A stretch of DNA of 64,000 nt. It comes from Bifidobacterium felsineum (lineage in GTDB: Bacteria; Actinomycetota; Actinomycetes; Actinomycetales; Bifidobacteriaceae). This document shows positions 9,018 to 17,959 of this stretch, piece after piece. The stretch covers positions 1 to 64,000 of the forward strand of contig NZ_PEBJ01000003.1 of the NCBI RefSeq assembly GCF_002802915.1, written 5' to 3'. Made by a program: the position numbers and the translations under genes. A model generated the notes under the pieces. That model was not told the origin of the DNA and made no database searches. It saw nothing but the letters and a program-made list of their open reading frames with translations. The stretch's first letter is position 1. Each line of letters opens with the position of its first letter.

Positions 9018-9559
9018 TACTCGGCGTCCACCTTTGTTTCAGTATCATCACTGTGCTGAGGCTGCAGATCCTTACCGGAGAATGGCTCATTAAGCAGAAT
9101 CAGAATCACGATGGCGATACCGGCAATGACCAGATACACATCGGCCACATTGCCGACCGACCATCCATAATTCAGGAAATCCACGACTTTGCCATTGAGA
9201 AATCCATCGGCATACATAACGCGGTCGATGAGATTACCAAACGCGCCTGCAAAAGCGAAGGACAATACAGCGGTCCATTTCAGCGATACCGTGCGCAAGC
9301 CGCAATAAAGCAACGCACAGCACGCGGCGATAGCCAGCAAAGAGATCACCCATGTTGCACCAGACCCCATACCCAGCGAAGCGCCAGGATTGCGGACAAG
9401 CGTGAAGGAAAGCAACTTTGGAATCACTACGATGGTCTGGCCATCGGATAATGCCGCCATAGCCCACGCTTTCGTGAGCTGATCGACAATCAAGGCGGCG
9501 GCTGCTACACATGCAAAGACGGCCGCGCGAATGCGCAGCCGTCCCTGTTGGTTCGTCAT
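9017..9559 (-). CDS. lspA: Lipoprotein signal peptidase (signal peptidase II)
   Basis: A 180-residue integral membrane aspartic protease that cleaves signal peptides from prolipoproteins after lipidation. Four membrane segments can be seen. The catalytic aspartates are D112 in GNLIDRV and D140 in GNVADVY. The conserved VRNPGASLG loop precedes them. The C-terminus is polar. It overlaps rluD by one base and follows the DivIVA gene, matching the classic actinobacterial order. Likely substrates in this window are the ThiY-like and galactoside-binding lipoproteins. Confidence 0.96.
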   Translation of the reverse strand: MTNQQGRLRIRAAVFACVAAAALIVDQLTKAWAMAALSDGQTIVVIPKLLSFTLVRNPGASLGMGSGATWVISLLAIAACCALLYCGLRTVSLKWTAVLSFAFAGAFGNLIDRVMYADGFLNGKVVDFLNYGWSVGNVADVYLVIAGIAIVILILLNEPFSGKDLQPQHSDDTETKVDAE

Positions 9560-9579
9560 ACGACCTAACCTACCTACGC

Positions 9580-10890
9580 TCAGTTAGCCTTGGACGAGGT
9601 CTGGTCCTGGTAGTTGTTCGACTCGGAAACCTGAGCTGCCAGCTGGCCGAGGAACTCGGTGAGGCGTGCACGGTATTCGGTCTCGAACTGCTTGAGGCTC
9701 TGAATGTTGCCTTCGATGACCTTGGACTGGTTCTGCAGGTTGTCGCGAACCTGCTGTGCATAGGTATCGGCGGCGGAACGAGTCTGCTTATCGTATTCCG
9801 CTGCACGACGCTGCACATCTGCCTCGTACTCGTCAGCATCGGTGTGCTGGGTCTTGGAGTACTTATCGGCATCCTGACGGGTCTTCTCGGAGTAGGCGTC
9901 TGCGTCGGCACGGGTGTTCTCGGAGTAGGCGTCGGCATCAGAACGAGTGCTCTTGGAGTAGGCATCGGCATCAGCATGTACGCGATCACGGTAGGCATCG
10001 GCCTCGGAACGGGTGCGGTCGGAGTAGGTGTTGGCCTTGGTGACCAGATCGTTGTACTTGTTCTGGCTGGCTTCGGTGATTTCCTTAGCCTTGGTCTTGC
10101 CCTTCTCGACATACTGATCGTGCAGCTGCATGGCCAAAGTCAGCATTGCGGTAGCGCGCTCCGGCTCGCTGCCCGGCATGGAAGCAGCACCTGCAATCTT
10201 CTGCAGGGAACCGGTCTCGGTGCTCGGCTCGACCTTGGAAACCTGGGCACGCAGCTGGTTCTCGCGCTGCTTGGCTTCTTCCAGCTGACGGGACAGCTCC
10301 TGAATCTGAGCGGCCTGCTGCTGGGCGACGCCACCCTGCTGCTGAGCGGCAGCAAGCTGACGGGACAGCTCTTCATTGGCGGCACGGAACTGATCGCGTT
10401 CCTTCTGAATGGCTGCAATCTGCTGGCCGACGGCCTCCTGGTTGCCGGAAGCCTGAGCAGCCTGAGCAGTGAGCTGGTCGATCTGAGCGTTGAGCTGATC
10501 AACCTGGCCCTTGAGCTGATCGTTCTGAGCGGCGAGAGCGCGGTTGGATTCCTCAGCTTCGCTCAGCTTCGTGGCTGCCAGCTGTGCAGCCTGCTCACCC
10601 TCGGCGGAAGCCTGAGGACCCTGTGCAGCTGCCTTCTTCAGATCGGCATTCTCTGCCTGCAGCTGCTGCACCTGACCGGTCAGCTCGGAAATCTTGGCAT
10701 TCAGGTTGGTCACGTCGGGACCCAGAGCCTGAGTCGCCTGTCCGCCGGCTACAGCCTGACGTCCCAGAGCCTCCACAGTCTCCGTGACCTGATCGAGGAA
10801 GTCGTCAACCTCGTCGACATCGTAGCCTTCCTTGAATCGCACGGTCTGGAAGGTATGCTCCCTAATATCCTTCGGCGTCAACAGAGCCAT
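9580..10890 (-). CDS. wag31: DivIVA/Wag31 polar growth protein with a hendecad repeat tract
   Basis: About 436 residues. The N-terminal MALLTPKDIREHTFQTVRF, then GYDVDEVDDFLDQV, is the DivIVA membrane-curvature domain. A long Ala/Gln/Glu-rich coiled coil follows. Residues about 287-384 form nine 11-residue repeats of pattern [DN]-x-Y-x4-R-x2-A (for example DAYSENTRADA). These should give a right-handed coiled coil. DivIVA proteins organise polar growth and septum geometry. I chose the ATG at 10890 because GAGGTG lies eight bases upstream; a longer frame to 10956 has no family support. It sits in the ftsZ-sepF-yggT cluster. Confidence 0.93.
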   Translation of the reverse strand: MALLTPKDIREHTFQTVRFKEGYDVDEVDDFLDQVTETVEALGRQAVAGGQATQALGPDVTNLNAKISELTGQVQQLQAENADLKKAAAQGPQASAEGEQAAQLAATKLSEAEESNRALAAQNDQLKGQVDQLNAQIDQLTAQAAQASGNQEAVGQQIAAIQKERDQFRAANEELSRQLAAAQQQGGVAQQQAAQIQELSRQLEEAKQRENQLRAQVSKVEPSTETGSLQKIAGAASMPGSEPERATAMLTLAMQLHDQYVEKGKTKAKEITEASQNKYNDLVTKANTYSDRTRSEADAYRDRVHADADAYSKSTRSDADAYSENTRADADAYSEKTRQDADKYSKTQHTDADEYEADVQRRAAEYDKQTRSAADTYAQQVRDNLQNQSKVIEGNIQSLKQFETEYRARLTEFLGQLAAQVSESNNYQDQTSSKAN

Positions 10891-11019
10891 AAATATTGCA
10901 CCTCGCTTTGGGGCTTTGCCCTCGCTTACGTTGGTATCAAGTATTGATGCTATCACGACCCCATCGTTTCATGAGGGTTCTGTGCCGATTTTCAAGGCGC
11001 GACATGCCGTATTTGTATT

Positions 11020-11035
11020 AAAATCAGCTGATTTT
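11020..11035. repeat. 16-bp perfect palindrome downstream of yggT
   Basis: AAAATCAGCTGATTTT is a perfect palindrome just past the yggT stop. On the minus strand it is preceded by A and followed by TTAATAC. It may serve as a weak terminator or a protein site. It lies between yggT and the DivIVA gene. Confidence 0.4.
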
Positions 11036-11040
11036 TCGTA

Positions 11041-11343
11041 TCAGAAGATGATGTAAACAACACTTTCGAGTATCACCAAAGCGAAATACAACACCAGGAA
11101 GCTCATATCAAGGCTAATCGCTCCCAGCGGCAATGGTCGGATGTATTGGCGCAGCCAGCGCAGTGGCGGTTCGGTGATGGTGTACACAAGGTTGATAAGC
11201 TGCGCCACGATGCCGCGCGGGTACCAGTTGCGTGCCAATATGGAAACCCAGTCGAGAACCATACGGATGATCAGCACGGTGATGTAGGCGTTGATCAGAC
11301 CGCCAAGTATACGGCCGATAAGAGCAAAACCAAAGGACAACAT
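11041..11343 (-). CDS. YggT family membrane protein
   Basis: About 100 residues with two long hydrophobic segments flanking a conserved SILARNWYPRG loop. YggT proteins (Pfam YGGT) sit next to sepF and divIVA in many Gram-positive bacteria and are linked to division or osmotic stress, but their biochemical role is unclear. I prefer the ATG at 11343 (MLSFGFALIGRIL), which gives the family's usual length. A GTG at 11388 would add 15 residues of poor quality and enter the inverted-repeat region. Confidence 0.85.
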   Translation of the reverse strand: MLSFGFALIGRILGGLINAYITVLIIRMVLDWVSILARNWYPRGIVAQLINLVYTITEPPLRWLRQYIRPLPLGAISLDMSFLVLYFALVILESVVYIIF

Positions 11344-11390
11344 GGGCGTAAGCCTAACAAGCGGATATGAACAATTTGCTGGGAGCACAA

Positions 11391-11432
11391 TGACAATTGG
11401 CCGACTCCTTTACAGGGATCGGCCAATTGTCA
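11391..11432. repeat. 14-bp perfect inverted repeat between sepF and yggT
   Basis: TGACAATTGGCCGA and TCGGCCAATTGTCA flank a 14-nt loop. There is no T-tract, so a classic intrinsic terminator is unlikely. It lies 37 bp past the sepF stop and upstream of yggT, so it may be an mRNA-stabilising or attenuating hairpin, or an operator for yggT. Confidence 0.6.
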
Positions 11433-11468
11433 GCGAAAACGCCAGTAAAAACTCCAGGCTCAGTCAGA

Positions 11469-11957
11469 TCAGTCAGAGAAGAGATCGCGGGCGGAAGCCG
11501 CGTTCGCAGGCTCCTCGACCTTGATGTTGACCTGCGCTGGGCTGAGCAGGAACACACGCGGAGTCACACGCTCGAGAGAGCCACGGACACCGAACACCAC
11601 GCCAGCGGAGAAGTCAACAATGCGATAGGCTACGGCCTCGGAGACGCCAGTCAGATTCAGGACCACCGGCACGCCATCGCGAAGGGCACGGCCAACCAGC
11701 TGTGCATCCTCATAGGACTTGGGGTGAATCGTGGTAATACGATTTACTCGGCCGCTGCCTTGGAAAGGCGTGGTCTTCGCAGACGAATTCGTGGTCGTGG
11801 ACGTCTGAGCCATCGGGGTCACCGTGTGATCGGAATCGAAGTTGGGTTTCGGCTGCGGCTTTTGCTGCTCCTCTTCCTCCTCGACGAACTCATCATCATC
11901 GTCGGCCACATCGCTCATGCCCAGATAGGACATCGCGTTCTTCATGAACCCAGCCAT
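11469..11957 (-). CDS. sepF: Cell division protein SepF
   Basis: 162 residues. The N-terminal MAGFMKNAMSYLGMSDVADD is the membrane-binding amphipathic helix plus acidic linker. Residues about 70-160 form the SepF core (ITTIHPKSYEDAQLVGRALR, PVVLNLTGVS, DFSAGVVFGVRGSLERV, VFLLSPAQVNI). SepF polymerises and tethers FtsZ to the membrane. It is essential in actinobacteria lacking FtsA. AAAGGA precedes the ATG, and ftsZ lies 12 bp upstream. The usual pgeF and yggS genes between ftsZ and sepF are absent here. Confidence 0.96.
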   Translation of the reverse strand: MAGFMKNAMSYLGMSDVADDDDEFVEEEEEQQKPQPKPNFDSDHTVTPMAQTSTTTNSSAKTTPFQGSGRVNRITTIHPKSYEDAQLVGRALRDGVPVVLNLTGVSEAVAYRIVDFSAGVVFGVRGSLERVTPRVFLLSPAQVNIKVEEPANAASARDLFSD

Positions 11958-11969
11958 GGATTAGTCCTT

Positions 11970-13178
11970 TCAGCGCAGGAAATCAGGGATGTCGAGATCG
12001 CCTGCGGGATCGTTGAGAGAGATGGTCGGATGTTCGGAAGTCGGGTCATCGAACGGCAGCGACGCGGAATCCCCGGTGGTAGGCACGAACGCCGGCTGAG
12101 CCGAAGGCTGTGCAGCCGGAGCGGGCTGGGCCACCGTAGCCGCGGGAGTTGCGGCGGGCTTTGCTGCCTGAGTGGGCACTACCGGAGTCACCACTTCCTG
12201 ATCAGCATCATCCTGAGAGGATACATGATCGAATCCAGCTGCGATGACGGTAACACGCACCTCGTCGCCGTAGGCATCATCCAATGCAAGACCCCAAATG
12301 ATCTGGGCCTCGGGGTGAATGGCCTTACGCACCAGTTCGGTGGCGGCGGAAGCTTCCTGCAGCTTCAGATCGGTCGGGCCGGCGATGTTGATGAGCGCAC
12401 CATGAGCGCCCTCGATGCTTTCCTCCAGCAGTGGGGAGCTGATGGCGATTTCGGCGGCCTGGGTCGCACGATCCTCGCCCCGGGCTGAACCGATGCCGAA
12501 CAGTGCGGTGCCCGCCCCACGCAGAATGGAGTTCACATCGGAGAAGTCCACATGAATGTAGGAATTCATGGAAATCAGATCGGTAATGCCTTGCACACCG
12601 GCCAAGAGTGCGGTATCTGCGGTCTTGAAAGCCTCGATGATGCCGATGGAGCGATCGGACAGCTCAAGTAGACGATCGTTCGGGATGACGATAAGGGCAT
12701 CGACTTCCTTGCGCAGGTTCTCAATGCCGTAATCAGCTGATGCGGAACGCTGCGGGCCTTCGAAACTGAACGGACGGGTGACCACGGCAATGGTCAGGGC
12801 ACCCTGCTGGTGCGCGGCGCGCGCCACGATGGGGCTGGCGCCAGTACCAGTGCCGCCGCCTTCGCCACAGGTGACGAAGACCATGTCGGCGCCCTTGAGG
12901 GATTCCTCGATATCCGACTGGTGATCCTGCGCCGCCTTTGCGCCACGCTCGGGGTCGGCTCCAGCGCCAAGACCACGACTGGACTTATCGGAAAGAGAGA
13001 TCTTGACATCAGCGTCAGATCGCAGCAAATCCTTCGCGTCGGTGTTTACCGCCACAAATTCAACGTTCTGCAATCCTTCGGCGATCATACGGTTAACGGC
13101 ATTGCCGCCGGCTCCGCCTACGCCGACGACCTTGATGTTGGTCTTGTCGTTGAACTCAGTCTGGGCGATCTCGCTCAC
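11970..13178 (-). CDS. ftsZ: Cell division GTPase FtsZ
   Basis: 402 residues. The tubulin signature GGGTGTG is at 107-113; the N-terminal [13 protein letters not shown] and the T7-loop region ([19 protein letters not shown]) are intact. A Pro/Ala-rich linker precedes a C-terminal conserved peptide ending in LDIPDFLR, which binds SepF and other partners. It polymerises with GTP into the Z-ring. GTG start with AGGAGCC upstream. It heads the sepF-yggT-DivIVA cluster. Confidence 0.98.
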   Translation of the reverse strand: MSEIAQTEFNDKTNIKVVGVGGAGGNAVNRMIAEGLQNVEFVAVNTDAKDLLRSDADVKISLSDKSSRGLGAGADPERGAKAAQDHQSDIEESLKGADMVFVTCGEGGGTGTGASPIVARAAHQQGALTIAVVTRPFSFEGPQRSASADYGIENLRKEVDALIVIPNDRLLELSDRSIGIIEAFKTADTALLAGVQGITDLISMNSYIHVDFSDVNSILRGAGTALFGIGSARGEDRATQAAEIAISSPLLEESIEGAHGALINIAGPTDLKLQEASAATELVRKAIHPEAQIIWGLALDDAYGDEVRVTVIAAGFDHVSSQDDADQEVVTPVVPTQAAKPAATPAATVAQPAPAAQPSAQPAFVPTTGDSASLPFDDPTSEHPTISLNDPAGDLDIPDFLR

Positions 13179-13278
13179 GTTTGGCTCCTGTCACTTCACG
13201 GTTACACCCAAGAGTAGCGCAACTGGCCTACTCGTGGAGTCAATTCGCACATGGAATAGTGCGTGTTGTGCAATATTT

Positions 13279-14520
13279 TTAATAACTAGCGTCCATCGGG
13301 TCATCGCCGAACAAGGCTTCGCGCTCCTCATGGGAGGTGGTACGCGATTCCAGCCATCCGTATGGCAGATGCACTTTCTTGGCAAAGCGCACACGACCAC
13401 GTGGCTTATCGATGACTCGCGGTGGGTATTCAATGGTCGGATCAAGTCGGGCGATTTCGCGGTCCACGTCAGCCAGATTCTCGCATTCCATAAAGGCTTT
13501 TCGCGTAGATCCACCTACAGGGAAGCCCTTCAGGTACCAAGCAATGTGCTTACGCAGATCGTGCACCGCCATCATCTCGTCACCGTCATAGAACTGGGTG
13601 AGCAGTTCGGCGTGCCGATGAATGACCTTACAGACCTCCCCAAGGTTTGGATTGACGCGTTCCGGATCGCCGGCGAACGCATTCTTGATGTTGGCGAACA
13701 GCCACGGCCTGCCTTGGCATCCACGGCCGATTGCGACGCCATCGCAACCGGTTTCTCGCACCATTTCCAGCGCATCTTCGGCGCCCCAGATATCGCCATT
13801 GCCGAATACCGGAATATCAAGATGGGATTTGAGCTCGCCGATACGCAACCAATCCGAATGACCACCATAATATTCAGCCGTGGTGCGCGCATGGAGCGTT
13901 ACCGCCTTGCAACCTTCCTCCTGGGCGATGTGCCCCGCTTCAAGGAAGGTCTCATGCTCGTGATCGATGCCGACACGGATCTTGGCGGTCACCGGGATGC
14001 CCGCAGGCTCGCATACGGCGACCACACGGGAAATCAAATCGCTGAATATATCCGTCTTCCACGGCAATGCCGAACCGCCACCTCGACGGGTGACCTTGGG
14101 AACCGGACAGCCAAAATTCAGGTCCACGTGGTCGGCCATTCCCTCGTCGACCACGATTTTTGCGGCTTGCTCGGTAATGGAGGGATTGACGCCGTACAGC
14201 TGCAGCGAACGAATCTTCTCACTCGGCGCAAAATGGCATAGTCGCAATGCCTTGGGATTGCGCGCCACCAGCGCACGTGCGGTGATCATCTCCGCCACAT
14301 ACAGACCATCGGGACCATATTCCTCGCAAATCACGCGGAAAGGCCAGTTGGTCACTCCCGCCATCGGCGACAACACGACCGGAGTGGGCACAGTGATGTT
14401 GCCGAGTTGCACGGGTGCGATATGCGCAGGCACATCCGTACGGGCTGGTGCGTCCGTACGTGGATCGAGGTTATCGGTTTCGTGATGCTCGGTAATCACG
14501 GTTTCAGCATTATCTGTCAC
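13279..14520 (-). CDS. dusB: tRNA-dihydrouridine synthase (DusB-like)
   Basis: About 413 residues. This FMN enzyme reduces specific uridines in tRNA. SPMAGVTNWPFRVICEEYG and DLNFGCPVPKVTRRGGGSAL carry the flavin site and the catalytic cysteine. GNGDIWGAEDALEMVRETG and GVAIGRGCQGRPW form the phosphate-binding end. I place the start at a GTG (14520) because AGGAAC lies just upstream. A longer frame to 14598 runs into a repeat. The N-terminal 45 residues are extra relative to E. coli DusB. Confidence 0.92.
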   Translation of the reverse strand: MTDNAETVITEHHETDNLDPRTDAPARTDVPAHIAPVQLGNITVPTPVVLSPMAGVTNWPFRVICEEYGPDGLYVAEMITARALVARNPKALRLCHFAPSEKIRSLQLYGVNPSITEQAAKIVVDEGMADHVDLNFGCPVPKVTRRGGGSALPWKTDIFSDLISRVVAVCEPAGIPVTAKIRVGIDHEHETFLEAGHIAQEEGCKAVTLHARTTAEYYGGHSDWLRIGELKSHLDIPVFGNGDIWGAEDALEMVRETGCDGVAIGRGCQGRPWLFANIKNAFAGDPERVNPNLGEVCKVIHRHAELLTQFYDGDEMMAVHDLRKHIAWYLKGFPVGGSTRKAFMECENLADVDREIARLDPTIEYPPRVIDKPRGRVRFAKKVHLPYGWLESRTTSHEEREALFGDDPMDASY

Positions 14521-14534
14521 GTTGTTCCTACATA

Positions 14535-14655
14535 GTTCGACTCCCCTCGCTGAGAGGAGCTGCCTTGCAATGCAAAACTGAGGGTAAGTCCGGAGCATAC
14601 GGTGCTCCCCCAGTCACCTAAGGTGACAGCTCCCTCAAGAAGGGGAGCCAGAATC
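14535..14655. repeat. Head-to-head pair of dispersed intergenic repeats
   Basis: Left copy: GACTCCCCTCGCTGAGAGG followed by AGCTGCC and ACTGAGGG. Right copy, inverted: CAGTCACC-TAAG-GGTGACAGC, then CTCCCTC and GGGGAGCC. Together they form a large inverted structure between glyS and dusB. A related copy is at about 18870-18905. These look like small palindromic dispersed repeats; the left copy may overlap the upstream leader of dusB. Confidence 0.55.
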
Positions 14656-14675
14656 GATATCTTCCTGTCCGCCGA

Positions 14676-16148
14676 TCAGTACAAACCGCCGGCTTCCTGA
14701 ATACCGGAAGCAGGCCAAGGTTCACCACCCATTTCGACAGGCTTCAGCGGCACACGGGTGCGCTTCTCGCTGATGCGAGCGGCGACATAATCAGCCACCT
14801 TGTCGAGGGCGACGCGTTCCTGAGTCATCGTATCGCGTTCGCGAATGGTCACGGCATGGTCCTCGAGGGTGTCGAAGTCCACGGTGATGCACAGCGGAGT
14901 GCCGATTTCATCCTGACGACGGTAACGGCGGCCAATGGCCCCGGACTCGTCGTAGTCGATCATCCACTCGTTGAAGCGCAGGTCGGCGGCCAGGTTGTGA
15001 GCCACTTCCTGCAGTTCCGGCTTCTTGGACAGCGGCAGCACCGCAGCCTTGATCGGAGCCAGACGCGGATCAAGGCGCAGCACGGTACGCTTGTCGACGC
15101 CGCCCTTGGTGTTCGGGGCCTCGTCCACATCGTAGGCATCCACGAGGAAGCACATCAGGGATCGGGTCAAGCCTGCAGCCGGTTCGATGACGTACGGAAT
15201 GTACTTCTCACCGGTGGCCTGGTTGAAGTAGCTCAGATCCTCGCCGGAGTGCTTGGCATGAGCAGAAAGATCGAAATCGGTGCGGTTGGCGATGCCTTCG
15301 AGCTCGCCCCAGTCGGAGCCCTGGAAGCCGAATTTGTATTCGATGTCCACGGTGCGCTTGGAATAGTGGGCCAGCTTCTCCTTCGGATGCTCGTAGTGGC
15401 GCAGGTTCTCCGGCTTGACGCCAAGGTCGAGATACCACTGGGTACGAGCGTCAATCCAGTACTGGTGCCACTCCTCATCGGTGCCCGGCTTGACGAAGAA
15501 CTCCATCTCCATCTGCTCGAACTCGCGGGTACGGAAGATGAAGTTGCCGGGAGTGATCTCGTTACGGAAGGACTTACCCATGTTCGCGATGCCGAACGGC
15601 GGCTTGGAACGAGAGGAGGTCATCACGTTCTTGAAGTCCACGAAGATGCCCTGAGCGGTTTCCGGGCGCAGGTAGTGCAGGCTGTTTTCATCCTCGACCG
15701 GGCCAAGATGGGTGCGCAGCATCATGTTGAAGTCGCGCGGTTCGGTCCACTCGCCACGGGTGCCGCAGTTCGGGCAGACGATGTCCTTCATGCCGTTCTC
15801 CGGCAACTTATCGCCATGCTTTTCGGCGTAGGATTCCTCAAGCTTGTCGGCACGATTGCGCTTGTGGCAGTTCAGGCACTCGACGAGCGGATCATTGAAC
15901 ACGCTTACGTGGCCGGAAGCCACCCATACTTCAGGCGGCAGGATGATGGAGGTGTCCACGCCGACCACGTCGGGACGGGTGACGACCATGGAACGCCACC
16001 ATTCACGCTTGATGTTGTCCTTCAAGGCAACGCCAAGGGGGCCGTAATCCCAGGCGGAACGAGTGCCGCCATAGATTTCACCGGCAGGGAATACGAAGCC
16101 ACGACGTTTTGCGAGGGATACGACTTCATCGAGTTTAGATTGAGCCAC
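14676..16148 (-). CDS. glyS: Glycyl-tRNA synthetase (class II, alpha2 type)
   Basis: 490 residues. It charges tRNA-Gly with glycine. The N-terminal [28 protein letters not shown] and [15 protein letters not shown] are class II motif regions. An insertion with paired cysteines (CLNCHKR and [10 protein letters not shown], about residues 88-130) probably binds zinc. The anticodon-binding domain is C-terminal ([26 protein letters not shown]). GTG start with AGAAGG upstream. Length fits the single-chain dimeric type of Actinobacteria. Confidence 0.97.
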   Translation of the reverse strand: MAQSKLDEVVSLAKRRGFVFPAGEIYGGTRSAWDYGPLGVALKDNIKREWWRSMVVTRPDVVGVDTSIILPPEVWVASGHVSVFNDPLVECLNCHKRNRADKLEESYAEKHGDKLPENGMKDIVCPNCGTRGEWTEPRDFNMMLRTHLGPVEDENSLHYLRPETAQGIFVDFKNVMTSSRSKPPFGIANMGKSFRNEITPGNFIFRTREFEQMEMEFFVKPGTDEEWHQYWIDARTQWYLDLGVKPENLRHYEHPKEKLAHYSKRTVDIEYKFGFQGSDWGELEGIANRTDFDLSAHAKHSGEDLSYFNQATGEKYIPYVIEPAAGLTRSLMCFLVDAYDVDEAPNTKGGVDKRTVLRLDPRLAPIKAAVLPLSKKPELQEVAHNLAADLRFNEWMIDYDESGAIGRRYRRQDEIGTPLCITVDFDTLEDHAVTIRERDTMTQERVALDKVADYVAARISEKRTRVPLKPVEMGGEPWPASGIQEAGGLY

Positions 16149-16265
16149 AATGCACCTTCTGGTTTGAACGGTTTGGGGACTTGCTTACAACCGCTTCAGA
16201 ATAGCGGCACTCCCCTACATCATCTTTATATATGGGGTATATGGGGCAGCGAGGGAATATCGATC

Positions 16266-17687
16266 TCAGCGGCAGGGGCGGGTCAGCGGCTCCCACGGTT
16301 CGAGTTCGACAGGCTTGGACTGCGCGACGGCCAGCGTGGCCTCGTCAAGCATGTCCTTACGGATGATAAGTTCGGTGACAAACTGGTCGAACCAGGTATC
16401 AGAGGCCACATAGTAGCCATCCTTGCCGTTGTCCTTGCCCCAGCTGTTCTCAATCTTCCAACGGTTCGGCTTGCCGTTTTCGTCCAGGTTCACGCCGGTG
16501 AGTGTCATCGCGTGATTGCTCGGACGGTCGCCGTATTCGAGGCCGTCCGCCTTGTCGAAGGTGAATTCAGTGCCGAACAGCTGATCCACGCGCACAGTGT
16601 CGCGGTCGAAGATGCCTTCGCCGCGTAGCGCGAACTGCATGCAGTCGCAAGCGAACCAGACCGGGTGTCCGGCTGCGATCTGATCGACGGCGGCCTTCTT
16701 GAACACATCAAGCGGCACGTTGACGAATTCCATATCACCGGCTTCGATCACATTCGCGGTGTAACGAATGCGGTAGCGCTTGCCGAATGGCGTGCGAACC
16801 ATCGGGGCGTTGGAGATGGTGACGAAATCGTTGACGTCCACCGGCACGTACTTCTTATAGAACTGAAGCGGGGTGATGCCGGTTTCGCGAATCTGCTTGC
16901 GTTCGTCCTTGCCGGATTCGCTCTTGGTCTGCGCGGACTTGCCGGTCTTATCCTTCTCGTCCTTGTCATCGTCGTCATCCTTGACTCGTGCCAGGAAATC
17001 GAACGTCTCCGGCGGCTCGCCAAGCGCAACGGCGCAGATGCGATACACCGTGTTCATATCCTTGCGCTTGGCTTCGCGCAATGTCTCCACAGACTCGCCG
17101 GCGACATGACGGCGACGCAAATCCGCGGCGAACTCACGCAGTTTAGTGTTGAGATACTGCTTGAACGCATCCGAATCGCGGGAGTTCGCGGATTCCGGGT
17201 ATGCGGATTTCGGCACCAAACCATATTTATTGACCAGCGCAGCGAACATCTGCCACCAACCGCCATCATCGGACGGTCCATCATTGATGACCTCGAAGAT
17301 GCGGGAATCAGTGGGCTCATCCAAGGTCTCCAGCACATGCTCAAGATAGGTGTTGGACTTTTCGATGGCATCCCAGAAGAACAGGTAGGTTTCGGAGAAT
17401 TCGAAATCCTCGAGATTCCAGTGATGCATAAGTTCATAACGCAGCGTGTTGAGCGATGCGAACATCCAGCAACGACCTGAACGCTCCTGATTGGTGATGG
17501 AGCCTTGCTTCAGCTCGATGGAGAAGTCTCGAGGCAGATTGCGTAGGCCCTGGTAATCGGTGGCTGCGGCAAGCACACCGGAGGAGACAGCCGCATTGGC
17601 GGCCACCAGATTGGCACGGTCAGCATTGAATGCACGCGAATATTCCTTGAGATGCGCGGCGTCAACAGCAGATTGATTGGTCATCAT
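16266..17687 (-). CDS. pepC: Aminopeptidase C (bleomycin hydrolase family, peptidase C1)
   Basis: 473 residues. This cytoplasmic cysteine peptidase removes N-terminal residues from peptides. The catalytic triad is Cys73 (NQERSGRCWMFASLN), His392 (SNHAMTLTG) and Asn414 (WKIENSWG). Residues about 236-268 form a highly charged Asp/Lys/Ser-rich insertion (VKDDDDDKDEKDKTGKSAQ) not needed for the fold and unusual for the family. GGGAGGA sits directly before two ATG codons; the second (17684) has the better spacing. Confidence 0.95.
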   Translation of the reverse strand: MMTNQSAVDAAHLKEYSRAFNADRANLVAANAAVSSGVLAAATDYQGLRNLPRDFSIELKQGSITNQERSGRCWMFASLNTLRYELMHHWNLEDFEFSETYLFFWDAIEKSNTYLEHVLETLDEPTDSRIFEVINDGPSDDGGWWQMFAALVNKYGLVPKSAYPESANSRDSDAFKQYLNTKLREFAADLRRRHVAGESVETLREAKRKDMNTVYRICAVALGEPPETFDFLARVKDDDDDKDEKDKTGKSAQTKSESGKDERKQIRETGITPLQFYKKYVPVDVNDFVTISNAPMVRTPFGKRYRIRYTANVIEAGDMEFVNVPLDVFKKAAVDQIAAGHPVWFACDCMQFALRGEGIFDRDTVRVDQLFGTEFTFDKADGLEYGDRPSNHAMTLTGVNLDENGKPNRWKIENSWGKDNGKDGYYVASDTWFDQFVTELIIRKDMLDEATLAVAQSKPVELEPWEPLTRPCR

Positions 17688-17864
17688 TCCTCCCGAAGAA
17701 TTGGGAATTCAAGCAAACGAGCTTTATCCTACACGCGTGCCGCATCAGAAAACTGTTGCAATACCACGCGAATCGGCGACGCGCCAGAATAATCACATAA
17801 AAATCAACGATTCTGTTCGTATTTGTAAAGAAAATGTCCGCATCGGCGCATAGCGTCAACACCG

Positions 17865-17956
17865 TAATGCAGGGGAACCCGCGACAACAGCGGGTTGAGA
17901 ATGGCAGAGAGCCTAACCCTTAGAACCTGTTGGTTAAGACCATCGTAGGGAGCAGT
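17865..17956 (+). promoter_or_regulatory. TPP riboswitch (THI element)
   Basis: The conserved blocks are present: GGGGAACCCGC...GCGGG, TTGAGA (usual CTGAGA), then ACCCTTAGAACCTG, and CATCGTAGGGAGC at the 3' end. The last block overlaps the thiM ribosome site (AGGGAGC, ATG at 17960). Ligand binding should therefore hide the ribosome site and block translation, as in actinobacterial TPP riboswitches. No clear terminator follows. Confidence 0.93.
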
Positions 17957-17959
17957 GAT

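Noticed and set aside
9511..10947. Long plus-strand frame across the DivIVA gene
   Set aside because: It is antisense to a gene with clear DivIVA motifs and repeats; the Gly/Leu pattern is a mirror of the coiled-coil codons.
14856..16628. Long plus-strand frame opposite glyS and pepC
   Set aside because: Antisense to well-defined enzymes and lacks any domain signature.
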